From the NCBI RefSeq assembly GCF_016918035.1, contig NZ_JAERWK010000016.1, positions 186,001-250,000 on the forward strand: 64,000 bases of DNA, in the 5' to 3' direction. The DNA comes from Nakamurella leprariae (GTDB lineage Bacteria; Actinomycetota; Actinomycetes; Mycobacteriales; Nakamurellaceae). The notes under the pieces were generated by a model. The model did not search any database. It was not told the DNA's origin and saw only the letters and a list, made by a program, of their open reading frames with translations. Within the stretch, counting starts at the first letter, position 1; each line of letters starts with the position of its first letter. Shown here piece by piece: positions 38,305 to 46,546 of this stretch. The translations under genes and the position numbers were made by a program.

Positions 38305-39705
38305 TCACCGCCCGCCCTCCGGATCCTCGGCCCTGTCCCGCCACGGTTCGTGGTGGTGCAGCCGGTTGCGGCGAGGGTGTTGGTGGGGGTCCACCCACAC
38401 CGGCGGGATGTGCTCGGGGTGCCCGTCGGCGCCCAGACGCACGACCCAGTGGCCGGCGTGCAGGACGGTGTGGTGGTGCCGGCAGTACAGGACGGTGTTC
38501 TCCAGGCTGGTGGGTCCGCCGTCGGCCCAGTGCCGGACATGATGCGCGTCGCACCAGCCGGGTGGCCGGTCGCACCCCGGGAACGCACAGCCGCGATCGC
38601 GGACGGCGAGGGCGCGGCGCAACCCGAGCGGGACCAGGCGGTGCTCCCGGCCGACATCCAGCACCTCGGAGGCGCCGCCGAGGACGGCGGGCACGATGCC
38701 GGCGTCGCAGGCCAGCTGGCGGATCTCGCCGGCGCGGACCGGACCCCCATGGTCGAGCAGGGCGAGACCACGACCGGCGCGGAGCTGGTCGAGCCCGACG
38801 GTCACGGTGAGGTGCGGGCGGACGCCGCCGTGCTCGCCGACCACCGCGGCCCCCAGGGCCCGGTGGAGCGCCTCGGTGAGCGCGTGCGCCCGGCGGGTGG
38901 CGACCGACCTCGCCACCGGCAGATGGCCGTCGGGGTCGGTCACCGTGGCGGCGCGTTCGGGCGCGGGCGGCGCCATGAGCGGATCGGTGGCCTGACGCAG
39001 CGTCTCGACGCCCTCGTCGTCCAGATGACCGGTGATCCGGGTCAGGCCGGTGAACGGGTCGCGCCGACCGAGCGACAGCGAGGGGTGCTTGCGCGGATCC
39101 TGCTCCGGAGGCAGGTCCCCGTCCGGATCGGCCAGGATGGCGATCGTCCGGGCGATGTCGGCCAGGTGCGTCGGGTCGGTCAGCCCGGCCTGCTCCACCA
39201 ACGCGCGTTCCACGGTGCCTCGGACGTTCGCCGGGACCCGCGGCGGCAGCGACCGCATGGTCGACTCGATGACCTCGACGTGGTGGGCATTGACCACGCC
39301 GTCCCACATCGAGGCAGCCAGCTCCGGCAGCCGGGGCGGGAACCGGTGTCCGGACACCTGCGGCTCCTCGAGCACCACCGTGGCGGCGCGGACCCGCGCA
39401 TGCGCCTCGCCGGGACGGATCCGCAGCATCTCCCGCAGCAACCCGGCCGTGGAGGACGCCCCGAACCGCTCGGCCAGGCCGTGCCGATGGATCACCCCGG
39501 CTGCGACGATCCGCGTCGCGTCGACCAACCGGGCCAGGTCCTCCAACGACCGGGCACGCTCCAGGACCACCGACTCGGCCACTCCGACCCATCCGTCGTC
39601 GTCACGCAATCCGGTCAGCAGCTCACGGACGGAGGCCACCACGGCATCGATGCCCATGTCGGGCCGGGAGTCGGGATCGACTGCGCCGTACTCGGTGTCG
39701 GTCAC
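38305..39705 (-). CDS. DUF222 and HNH endonuclease domain protein (13E12 family)
   Basis: 466 residues from the GTG at 39705. The N-terminal DUF222 domain (ASVRELLTGL through AERFGASSTAGLLREML to VERALVEQA) is followed by a C-terminal HNH nuclease domain with RDRGCAFPGCDRPPGWCDAHHV, HWADGGPTSLENTVLYCRHHH. These proteins are multi-copy in actinobacteria (REP13E12 in mycobacteria) and are suspected of a link to mobile DNA. The C-terminus is rich in Arg/His/Pro. It sits at the boundary between the pepQ unit and the rhamnose block. Confidence 0.85.
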   Translation of the reverse strand: MTDTEYGAVDPDSRPDMGIDAVVASVRELLTGLRDDDGWVGVAESVVLERARSLEDLARLVDATRIVAAGVIHRHGLAERFGASSTAGLLREMLRIRPGEAHARVRAATVVLEEPQVSGHRFPPRLPELAASMWDGVVNAHHVEVIESTMRSLPPRVPANVRGTVERALVEQAGLTDPTHLADIARTIAILADPDGDLPPEQDPRKHPSLSLGRRDPFTGLTRITGHLDDEGVETLRQATDPLMAPPAPERAATVTDPDGHLPVARSVATRRAHALTEALHRALGAAVVGEHGGVRPHLTVTVGLDQLRAGRGLALLDHGGPVRAGEIRQLACDAGIVPAVLGGASEVLDVGREHRLVPLGLRRALAVRDRGCAFPGCDRPPGWCDAHHVRHWADGGPTSLENTVLYCRHHHTVLHAGHWVVRLGADGHPEHIPPVWVDPHQHPRRNRLHHHEPWRDRAEDPEGGR

Positions 39706-39751
39706 CGGGAGCCCACCGAGACTCCGCGCGCGGGCCGGCACTCCGTCGTGG

Positions 39752-40162
39752 TCATCGCTGACCCGCGTCCGAACGCCCCGGCTCACCGGGCAGCGTGCAG
39801 CGCAGGTCGTCCTGGGGCACACCGCCGATCGTCGCGACGACGGCGTCGCCCAACAGGGTCAGGCAGCCGAGCGCGCGGGCACAGCCGCCGACCCGCAGCC
39901 CCGGATCGTCGTCCGCCGCCGCGGGACCGGGCCGGTCCCGGCACAGCGGGACCGTCTCGTCCACTTGCGAGACGGGCACCGGCACGGTCGCCGGCACGTC
40001 GACCGTCGACAGGAGGGAGCCGGTCGGCGCGTCGATGGCCGGCATCGGCAGCGGTCCGCCGGCCTCCGCCCCGCACCCGACCACGCCGCCACCGACCACC
40101 AGGGTCAGGCCCCCGGCGAGCACCATCGATCGCACTGCTGCCGTCCATCCGTGTCCACGCAC
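39752..40162 (-). CDS. small predicted lipoprotein
   Basis: 136 residues, family not recognised. The GTG at 40162 follows GGAGGGCGAC. The N-terminus is a lipoprotein signal: basic start (VRGHGWTAAVR), hydrophobic core (MVLAGGLTLVVGGG) and lipobox V-V-G-C. The mature part is Pro/Asp-rich with three further cysteines (around LCRDRP, GGCARALGC and LRCTLPG) that could form a disulfide. It probably faces the outside of the membrane. Confidence 0.65.
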   Translation of the reverse strand: MRGHGWTAAVRSMVLAGGLTLVVGGGVVGCGAEAGGPLPMPAIDAPTGSLLSTVDVPATVPVPVSQVDETVPLCRDRPGPAAADDDPGLRVGGCARALGCLTLLGDAVVATIGGVPQDDLRCTLPGEPGRSDAGQR

Positions 40163-40191
40163 GTCGCCCTCCGTCAGGTCGAGAGCCCCGG

Positions 40192-40197
40192 ACGCTA
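40192..40197 (-). promoter_or_regulatory. candidate -10 for the lipoprotein gene
   Basis: Minus-strand TAGCGT about 30 nt before the GTG at 40162, leaving a short leader with its own ribosome binding site. The 339-bp gap up to the DeoR gene also holds the operator/promoter at 40372-40397 and is otherwise plain. Confidence 0.35.
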
Positions 40198-40371
40198 GGC
40201 ACGGCCGCCGTCGGTGCCCACCGACCCGGCGCGGATGTGGACAACTCCGGCGGTGTGGACACCGGCGCCGGATGCCCCGATCACCACGCCGCGCCACGGT
40301 CTGCACCAGCTGCGGACCACCCTGCGCACAGCGAACGACAGCGCAACGTCAATGCACGCAAAGGGCTCGGG

Positions 40372-40397
40372 TTTCGTTTTTCGTCGATCAGTTGACA
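40372..40397 (+). promoter_or_regulatory. candidate promoter and DeoR-type operator for the rhamnose regulon
   Basis: TTTCGTTTTTCG (40372-40383), a direct repeat of TTTCG/TTTTCG in an AT-richer patch, resembles the TTTC repeats bound by DeoR-family sugar regulators such as AgaR. Nine bp downstream is a perfect -35 hexamer TTGACA (40392-40397). The -10 is poor; TGTGAG at 40414-40419 is the nearest. A DeoR gene follows, so autoregulation is likely. Confidence 0.45.
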
Positions 40398-40501
40398 TAC
40401 GGATCGGTGCGGGTGTGAGGTGAGTCGCATCGAACCCGGCGGCGATGCGACAGATGCCGCCACGGACCAGTTCTCGCAGTTCCACGAGGAGGTGGCTCAC
40501 G

Positions 40502-41320
40502 GTGGCGTCGTTGGACGAGCTGGCCCGCGAGCAGGCCGTCCTCGCGGCGCTGCGGTCGTCCGGGCGGGTCAGCATCCAGGAGCTGGCCGGGAAGTTCGGG
40601 GTCTCGGCGGTGACCGTCCGCAAGGACCTCGACGCCCTCGCCCGCCGGCAGTTGCTCCGCCGCGTGCGGGGTGGCGCGGTGAGCGTCGGGGCCACCGACG
40701 AGGGGTCCTTCGACGGCCGGCTGCGCCAGGCCGTGGCCGCCAAGGCCGCGATCGCCCGCGCAGCGGCCCGGCTGGTGCGGGACGGCGACGTGATCGCCAT
40801 GGACGCCTCGACCACGTGCTACCACCTGGCCCGCGAGCTGCTGCACCGTCGCGATCTGGTGGTGGTCACCAACGGCCTGCGGGCGGCCACGCTGCTCATG
40901 GCCAAGTCCGACGCCACCGTGATGATGCCCGGCGGGATCCTCCGCCGGTCGTCCGGCTCGCTCATCGCCCCGGTCGGCGACGTGCTGACCGGGCGGGGCC
41001 GGATCCGGCTCGGCTTCTTCGGGGTCGTCGGTCTGTCGACCAGCCGTGGGCTGCTGGACATCTCGGCGGGCGAGGCGCAGACCAAGCAGCACCTGGTCAA
41101 CGCCTGCGACGAGGTCCACGGCGTGTTCGACTCGTCCAAGGCCGACGGGTTCGGCCTGCACACCTTCGCCGGGCCGGGGCAGATCACCGGGCTCTGGACC
41201 GACGAGGGACTCGATCCGGCGGTCACGGCCACCTGGGCCGCCGTCGGCGTCCCGGTGACCACCGTGCGGGTCGACCACACCCTGGTCACGCCGTTCCCAT
41301 TGACCGGGGAGGTCGGATGA
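40502..41320 (+). CDS. DeoR-family transcriptional regulator, probable rhamnose regulator
   Basis: 272 residues. N-terminal DeoR helix-turn-helix (REQAVLAALRSSGRVSIQEL to VSAVTVRKDLDALARRQLLRRVRGGAV) and C-terminal DeoRC sugar-phosphate sensor (AMDASTTCYHLAREL, VVVTNGLRAA, FFGVVGLSTSRGLLD, SSKADGFGLHTFAGPGQI). The GTG at 40502 follows GAGGAGG. It precedes the rhamnose importer and catabolic genes on the same strand, so it very likely represses them until a phosphorylated rhamnose intermediate accumulates. The effector is inferred. Confidence 0.88.
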   Translation: MASLDELAREQAVLAALRSSGRVSIQELAGKFGVSAVTVRKDLDALARRQLLRRVRGGAVSVGATDEGSFDGRLRQAVAAKAAIARAAARLVRDGDVIAMDASTTCYHLARELLHRRDLVVVTNGLRAATLLMAKSDATVMMPGGILRRSSGSLIAPVGDVLTGRGRIRLGFFGVVGLSTSRGLLDISAGEAQTKQHLVNACDEVHGVFDSSKADGFGLHTFAGPGQITGLWTDEGLDPAVTATWAAVGVPVTTVRVDHTLVTPFPLTGEVG

Positions 41321-41379
41321 CCACCGGCCGCTCCACCACCGCCGGCAGCCGGCGGGCGCTCATCCGCCCCCCGGGCTGA
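41317..41379 (+). CDS. possible 20-residue ORF overlapping the DeoR stop
   Basis: An ATG overlapping the DeoR stop (ATGA) opens a 20-codon frame, MTTGRSTTAGSRRALIRPPG. It has the junction typical of coupled genes here but no recognisable domain. It may be a decayed start of a lost gene, a leader peptide or chance. The following 249 bp (41380-41628) hold no gene; they contain GGTTCCGCAG twice (41526 and 41544) and an imperfect palindrome around CACCGGT. Confidence 0.2.
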   Translation: MTTGRSTTAGSRRALIRPPG

Positions 41380-41628
41380 CCGCACCACCGCCGGGTCCGG
41401 TCGCATCCGGTCCGGCACCACCGTGCCGCGCACCGTCGCGGATCGCCCGACCCCGCACCCGGATCCCGGACCCCCGAGCGTCCTGCCGTCCCAGCCCACC
41501 CCGGGACGGTCGTCCACCCCGCACCGGTTCCGCAGGACCGGTGGCGGTTCCGCAGTCCTCCTGCCCCGACCCGGAGCAGGACCCACCGTTCGCGGCCGAT
41601 CGCCGGCCGCCAGCCCGTTGGAGTGCTC

Positions 41629-42711
41629 ATGCGTGGTTCCTCGAAGGTCACGGCGATGGTCGCCGTCGGTGTCGCCGCGGCGCTCGTGCTGACCGGGTGC
41701 AGCAAGAAGAACGAGGACGCGGCCGGCGGTGGCGCGACCTCGGCGGCCAGTTCGGCGGCCAGCTCGGCGGCCACCAGCGGCGGCGGCTCGTCGTCCGAGA
41801 AGGTCAAGGTGGCATTCGTGCCCAAGCTGCAGGGCGTCCCCTACTTCGAGGCGATGAACACCGGCGGCCAGGAGGCCGCGGCAGCCCTCGGCAACGTGGA
41901 ATGGCTCTACCAGGGGCCAACCCAGGCCGACGCCGCCGCCCAGGCCGACATCGTCCGGTCGTTCATCCAGCAGCAGGTCGACACCCTCATCGTCGCCCCC
42001 AACGACCCCGACTCCATGGCCCCGCTGCTGCAGCAGGCCAAGGACGCCGGCATCCACGTCGCCACCTCCGACACCGACGCGCCGACCTCGGTGCGCGAGG
42101 TGTTCGTCAACCAGGCTTCGGCCCAGGGCATCGGTGAGGGCCTCACCGATGCGCTGCTGGACGCGATGGGTGGCTCCGGCAAGTACGCCATCGTCTCCTG
42201 CGGCCAGACCGCCGAGAACCTCAACTCCTGGATCGAGGTGCAGAAGGCGTACACCGCCGAGCAGTACCCCGACGCTGAGATCGTCGACATCGTCTACGCC
42301 GGCGAGGACCAGGCTCGGGCCACCCAGCAGGCGACCGACCTGATGAACGCGCACCCGGATCTCACCGGGCTGGTCGGCGAGTGCACTTCGTCCGCACCGG
42401 GTGTCGCCCAGGCGGTGCGGGACGCCGGCCGGATCGGCCAGGTCTTCACCGTCGGCCTCGGCACGCCCCAGTCGATGAAGCCGTACCTGGCCGACGGATC
42501 GTCCTCCGCGTCGATCCTTTGGGACGTCGAGAACCTCGGCTACCTGACCGCCTGGGCCGGGGCCCAGCTCGCCCAGGACCAGTCGTTCGAGGCGACCAAC
42601 GACGTCAGCGACACCCTGGACGCCGTCGAGTACGACGACGCGACCAAGACCCTGCTCCTGGGGCCGGCCCTGGCCATCACCGCCGAGAACGTCGACCAGT
42701 TCTCCTACTGA
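41629..42711 (+). CDS. rhaS: rhamnose ABC transporter substrate-binding lipoprotein
   Basis: 360 residues. Lipoprotein signal with lipobox L-T-G-C (VAAALVLTGCSKK), then a Ser/Ala linker encoded by three 12-bp repeats (41739-41774), then a periplasmic-binding-protein fold of the ribose/rhamnose type (VKVAFVPKLQGVPYFEAMN, LYQGPTQADAAAQ, IVAPNDPDSM, DTDAPTS). It captures rhamnose outside the cell for the ABC importer. ATG 41629 follows TTGGAG. Confidence 0.9.
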   Translation: MRGSSKVTAMVAVGVAAALVLTGCSKKNEDAAGGGATSAASSAASSAATSGGGSSSEKVKVAFVPKLQGVPYFEAMNTGGQEAAAALGNVEWLYQGPTQADAAAQADIVRSFIQQQVDTLIVAPNDPDSMAPLLQQAKDAGIHVATSDTDAPTSVREVFVNQASAQGIGEGLTDALLDAMGGSGKYAIVSCGQTAENLNSWIEVQKAYTAEQYPDAEIVDIVYAGEDQARATQQATDLMNAHPDLTGLVGECTSSAPGVAQAVRDAGRIGQVFTVGLGTPQSMKPYLADGSSSASILWDVENLGYLTAWAGAQLAQDQSFEATNDVSDTLDAVEYDDATKTLLLGPALAITAENVDQFSY

Positions 42712-42717
42712 CCGGCT

Positions 42718-42754
42718 CGCGGGTCCGGGGGGCGACCACCTCCCCGGACCCGCG
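42718..42754 (+). terminator. intra-operon hairpin after rhaS
   Basis: CGCGGGTCCGGGG (42718-42730) and CCCCGGACCCGCG (42742-42754) form a perfect 13-bp stem 7 bp after the binding-protein stop, with an 11-nt loop and no T-run. Hairpins after binding-protein genes usually raise their mRNA level over the downstream ATPase and permease genes by stabilising the 3' end or by partial termination. Confidence 0.7.
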
Positions 42755-42809
42755 CCCCCCATCGCCTGCGGCTCGCGCCGCGGTGCGTCCAGCACGGAAG
42801 GAGCACCCG

Positions 42810-44369
42810 GTGACTCCCGAGGACCCCTCGCCGGCCGACGATCCGGCGCCCGATGCGCCAGGCGTCGTCCGCCTCGCGATGACCGGCATCACCAAGCGGT
42901 TCGGCGCCGTCCGGGCCATCCGCGAGGCGGACCTGACCGTGCACGCCGGTGAGGTGCACGCCCTGGTGGGTGAGAACGGCGCCGGCAAGTCGACGATGAT
43001 CAAGATCATCTCCGGCGCCGTCGCCGCGGACACCGGCCGCATCGAGTTCGAGGGTGCCGAGGTCTCGATCGGCTCCACCACCGACGCGATGGCGCTCGGC
43101 ATCGCCACGGTGTACCAGGAGCCGCAACTGTTCCCGGAGCTGACCGTGGCCGAGAACATCTTCATCGGCCGGGAACTGCGCACCGGCGGCCGGGTCGACT
43201 GGTCCGGCCAGAACTCCCGGGTGGTCGAACTGCTGCAGCTGCTCGGCCTGCCCGAGCGGTACGCCACCGTGCCGGTGGGCACGCTGTCGATCGCCGAGCA
43301 GCAACAGGTCTCGATCGCCAAGGCGCTGGCCGGGGACGCCCGGGTGCTCATCCTGGACGAGCCATCGGCCATCCTGACCGACGCCGAGATCGAGGTGCTG
43401 TTCACGGTGGTGCGCCGGCTGACCGCCTCCGGCGTCTCGGTCATCTACATCTCGCACCGGCTGGACGAGCTGTTCCGCATCGCCCAGCGGGTCACCGTGA
43501 TGCGCGACGGCCGCACCATCGGCACCCACCCGATCGAGGAGCTGACGGTGCGCAGCATCGCCGAGCTCATGGTCGGCGGCATCCTGTCCGCCGCCCGCGG
43601 CGAACGGACCGTGCCGGACGGCGACCCGGTGCTGGTGCTCGACGGACTGACCCGCACCGGCCGCTTCCACGACGTCGACGTCCAGGTCCGGCGCGGTGAG
43701 ATCGTCGCGCTGTACGGACTCGTCGGCTCCGGCGTCTCCGAGATCGCCGCCTGCATCTACGGCATGGACCAGGCCACCGCCGGTTCGGTCCGGCTGGACG
43801 GGCGAGCGATCGCGCCGCGCACCCCGCAGCAGGCCCAGCGGCTCGGGATCGCGCTGCTGCCGGCCAACCGCAAGGTCGAGGGCATGTTCTCGTTCCAGTC
43901 CATCGCCTTCAACGTCTCGTCCGGGCACCTCACGTTGCTGTCGCGCTTCGGACTGTGGATGGACCGGGCCAGGGAACGCTCCGTGGCCCGGGACCTGATC
44001 ACGCGGCTGGCCGTCAAGACGCCGAGCGAGCGGCAGGCCATCGGCGCCATGTCCGGTGGAAACGCCCAGAAGGTCGTGCTGGCGCGGCAACTCGTCGAGC
44101 GTCCGCAGGTGCTGGTGCTGGCCGAACCGACGCAGGGCGTCGACGTCGGCGCGAAGGAGGAGATCCACCGCATCATCACCGAACTCGCCGAGCAGGGTTC
44201 GGCCGTCCTGGTCGTCACCTCCGACCTGCCCGAGGCGCTGCGCATCGCCGACCGCCTGCAGGTGGTCCGCGGCGGCACGACCACCGTGGAGTTCGGACCG
44301 GACGCGACGCAGGTGGACGTGCTGGCCGCCGCCGCCGGTGCGGTCGACGAGGAAGGACACGCGGCATGA
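42810..44369 (+). CDS. rhaT: sugar ABC transporter ATP-binding protein (rhamnose)
   Basis: 519 residues with two ABC domains. First domain: Walker A GENGAGKST, Q-loop TVYQEPQLFPELT, signature TLSIAEQQQ, Walker B VLILDEPSA. Second domain: the degenerate Walker A LVGSGVSEI normal for this sugar-importer family, signature AMSGGNAQKVVLAR, Walker B VLVLAEPTQGVD. The GTG at 42810 follows GAAGGAG. The symbol follows the Rhizobium rhaSTPQ naming and is less certain than the function. Confidence 0.9.
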   Translation: MTPEDPSPADDPAPDAPGVVRLAMTGITKRFGAVRAIREADLTVHAGEVHALVGENGAGKSTMIKIISGAVAADTGRIEFEGAEVSIGSTTDAMALGIATVYQEPQLFPELTVAENIFIGRELRTGGRVDWSGQNSRVVELLQLLGLPERYATVPVGTLSIAEQQQVSIAKALAGDARVLILDEPSAILTDAEIEVLFTVVRRLTASGVSVIYISHRLDELFRIAQRVTVMRDGRTIGTHPIEELTVRSIAELMVGGILSAARGERTVPDGDPVLVLDGLTRTGRFHDVDVQVRRGEIVALYGLVGSGVSEIAACIYGMDQATAGSVRLDGRAIAPRTPQQAQRLGIALLPANRKVEGMFSFQSIAFNVSSGHLTLLSRFGLWMDRARERSVARDLITRLAVKTPSERQAIGAMSGGNAQKVVLARQLVERPQVLVLAEPTQGVDVGAKEEIHRIITELAEQGSAVLVVTSDLPEALRIADRLQVVRGGTTTVEFGPDATQVDVLAAAAGAVDEEGHAA

Positions 44370-45409
44370 GCGTGCACACCGACGAACGCCCCGATCCGGG
44401 ACTGCCGGCCGGCGAGCCACCGGCGGCGAGACCCACACCACGACGCCGGGTGCTGCCCTCCCCGGTCTCCGGTCAGGAACTGGTGCTGCTCGGGGTCATC
44501 GTGGTGCTCTGGATCGTGCTGGCCTTCGCCACGCCGGCCTTCTTCACCGCCGGATCCATCCAGCCGCTGCTGGTCGCGACCGCCCCGATCGCTCTGGTCG
44601 GCATCGGCATGACCATCGTCATCATCACCGGCGGCATCGATGTCTCGGTCGGCGCGGCCATCATGGTCTGCGCCGTGCTGACCGCGAAACTTCTGGTCGA
44701 TGCGGGGCTCTCACTGTTGCCGGCGGTGCTGGTGTCCATGGCCGTCGGGGCGGTGCTGGGCCTGGTCAACGGTGTGCTCATCGCCTACGGCCGGGTACAC
44801 GCCATCATCATCACCTTCGGCACCGCCAACCTGTTCCAGTGGCTGGGGCTGCAGATCTTCGCGTCCAAGACGGTGAACGGGATCCCGCAGACCTTCGACG
44901 TCTTCGGCCGCGGCGTCGCCGGTCGGACGTTCGGCGTCCCGCACGCCTTCCTCATCACCGTCGTGATCGCCGCCCTCGCCTGGTGGTACCTGCGGCACAC
45001 GGCCGGAGGTCGCCACTTCTACGCCATCGGCGGCGACGCGAACGCGGCCCGGCTGGCCGGCATCCGGGTGCAGCGGCGGGTCCTGCTCGCCTACGTGATC
45101 ACCGGGGTCCTGGTCGGTCTGGGCGCCTGCTTCACCATCGCGCAGGGCACCTCGACCCTCGACCAGTCCGTGGGCAGCGGCAAGGAACTCGCCGTCATCG
45201 CCGCGGTGGTCATCGGTGGCACCTCGATCATGGGCGGCCGCGGCTCCGTGCTGGGCACCCTGCTCGGAGCGCTGCTCGTCCAGACGGTCAGCTCCGGGGT
45301 GACCCAGCTGGGTTGGAACTCGAACCTGTCCGACCTGTTCGTCGGCGTCTTCATCATCATCGCGGTCGGGGCCGACCTGCTGCGCGAGCGGGCCAGGAGG
45401 GCACGATGA
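44366..45409 (+). CDS. rhaP: sugar ABC transporter permease (rhamnose), first
   Basis: 347 residues. BPD-type sugar permease with about eight to ten helices and the signature stretch GIGMTIVIITGGIDVSVGA plus the EAA-like segment ARLAGIRVQRRVLLAYVITG. The ATG at 44366 overlaps the ATPase stop (ATGA) and the end overlaps the second permease (ATGA). With the second permease it forms the membrane channel. Confidence 0.9.
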   Translation: MSVHTDERPDPGLPAGEPPAARPTPRRRVLPSPVSGQELVLLGVIVVLWIVLAFATPAFFTAGSIQPLLVATAPIALVGIGMTIVIITGGIDVSVGAAIMVCAVLTAKLLVDAGLSLLPAVLVSMAVGAVLGLVNGVLIAYGRVHAIIITFGTANLFQWLGLQIFASKTVNGIPQTFDVFGRGVAGRTFGVPHAFLITVVIAALAWWYLRHTAGGRHFYAIGGDANAARLAGIRVQRRVLLAYVITGVLVGLGACFTIAQGTSTLDQSVGSGKELAVIAAVVIGGTSIMGGRGSVLGTLLGALLVQTVSSGVTQLGWNSNLSDLFVGVFIIIAVGADLLRERARRAR

Positions 45410-46509
45410 GCACGACCACGCCGACCGTCAGCGAGCCGGCCACTCCGTCCCCCCGGCCCAGCCGGACCGAAGGCCCCCTCGGCAGCCGCCTGCTGCGCGC
45501 GGTGCTGACCCAGCGGATCGTGCTGCTGGCCATCCTCATCGTCGTCGTGCTGGTCACCTTCATGGTCATGGACGCCGGCGACTACCTGACCGCGCCCTAC
45601 GACCCGGACTACCTGGCCGCCGCGCTCATCAACGCCGTCCCGCTGGCCATGCTCGGACTGGCCGAGCTGCTGGTGATCCTTTCCGGCCGCGGCGGCATCG
45701 ACCTGTCGGTCGGCGCCATCGTCTCGCTGGCCGGCATGGTGTTCGGCTTCATGTACGGCGAGTGGGGCTGGCCACTGTGGATCGCCATCATCGCGACCAC
45801 CGCGTTCGGTGCCCTGTGCGGCGCGCTGAACGGATTCCTGGTGTCGTACATCGGGTTCCCCGCGCTCATCGCCACGCTGGCCACCTTCTACGCGTTCAAG
45901 TCGCTGGCCATCGTGATCAACTCGCAGCGGCCGATCAGCACACCGCCCATCCAGGACCTGTTCTCGATCAGCCGCTCGGTGGAGCTGCCGGTGATCGGGC
46001 GGGAGCTGCCGAACATCCCGCTGGGCATCTTCACCTTGCTGCTGCCCACCGTGATCGTGGTCTGGCTGGTGCTGGCCCGCACCACCTACGGCCGGCGACT
46101 CTTCGCCATCGGCACCAACGACGTCGCCGCCCGGTGGGCCGGACTGCCGGTCCGCGACACCCGGTTCAAGGCGTACCTGTACGCCGGCGCCATCTCCGGG
46201 CTCGTCGCCGTGGTCACCGTCGCGCAGTTCGCCTCGGCCCGGCCCGACGCCGGCGTCTCCGGCAGCGGGATGGCCCTGCCGGCCATCACCATCGCCGTAC
46301 TGGGCGGCGTCGCCATCACCGGCGGCATCGGCCGGGTGTCCGGCGTGGTGCTGGCCACCCTGCTCATCGTCTGGCTGAACGCGGGCATCCTGCTCGCCTT
46401 CGTCGGGAACGAGGGCTCGCAGTACCAACTGCTCGCACTGGGCGTGGTGCTGGTGTTCGCCGCACTGCTGAACGGGCTGACCAACCGCCGGTTCACCGGC
46501 GCCCGATGA
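45406..46509 (+). CDS. rhaQ: sugar ABC transporter permease (rhamnose), second
   Basis: 367 residues, homologous to the preceding permease: LAELLVILSGRGGIDLSVGA and AARWAGLPVRDTRFKAYLYAG mark the same positions. A longer Ser/Pro/Thr cytoplasmic N-terminus precedes the first helix. The ATG at 45406 overlaps the previous stop. It is followed after 37 bp by the isomerase, which has its own GGAGGAAG site. Confidence 0.9.
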   Translation: MSTTTPTVSEPATPSPRPSRTEGPLGSRLLRAVLTQRIVLLAILIVVVLVTFMVMDAGDYLTAPYDPDYLAAALINAVPLAMLGLAELLVILSGRGGIDLSVGAIVSLAGMVFGFMYGEWGWPLWIAIIATTAFGALCGALNGFLVSYIGFPALIATLATFYAFKSLAIVINSQRPISTPPIQDLFSISRSVELPVIGRELPNIPLGIFTLLLPTVIVVWLVLARTTYGRRLFAIGTNDVAARWAGLPVRDTRFKAYLYAGAISGLVAVVTVAQFASARPDAGVSGSGMALPAITIAVLGGVAITGGIGRVSGVVLATLLIVWLNAGILLAFVGNEGSQYQLLALGVVLVFAALLNGLTNRRFTGAR

Positions 46510-46546
46510 CCTCCCCCGCCACCGCTCCTGCTGGAGGAAGCGCTCG

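Noticed and set aside
38232-38771. 180-codon N-terminal extension of pepQ
   Set aside because: The extension is the DUF222/HNH gene read in another frame; the peptidase is full length from 38231.
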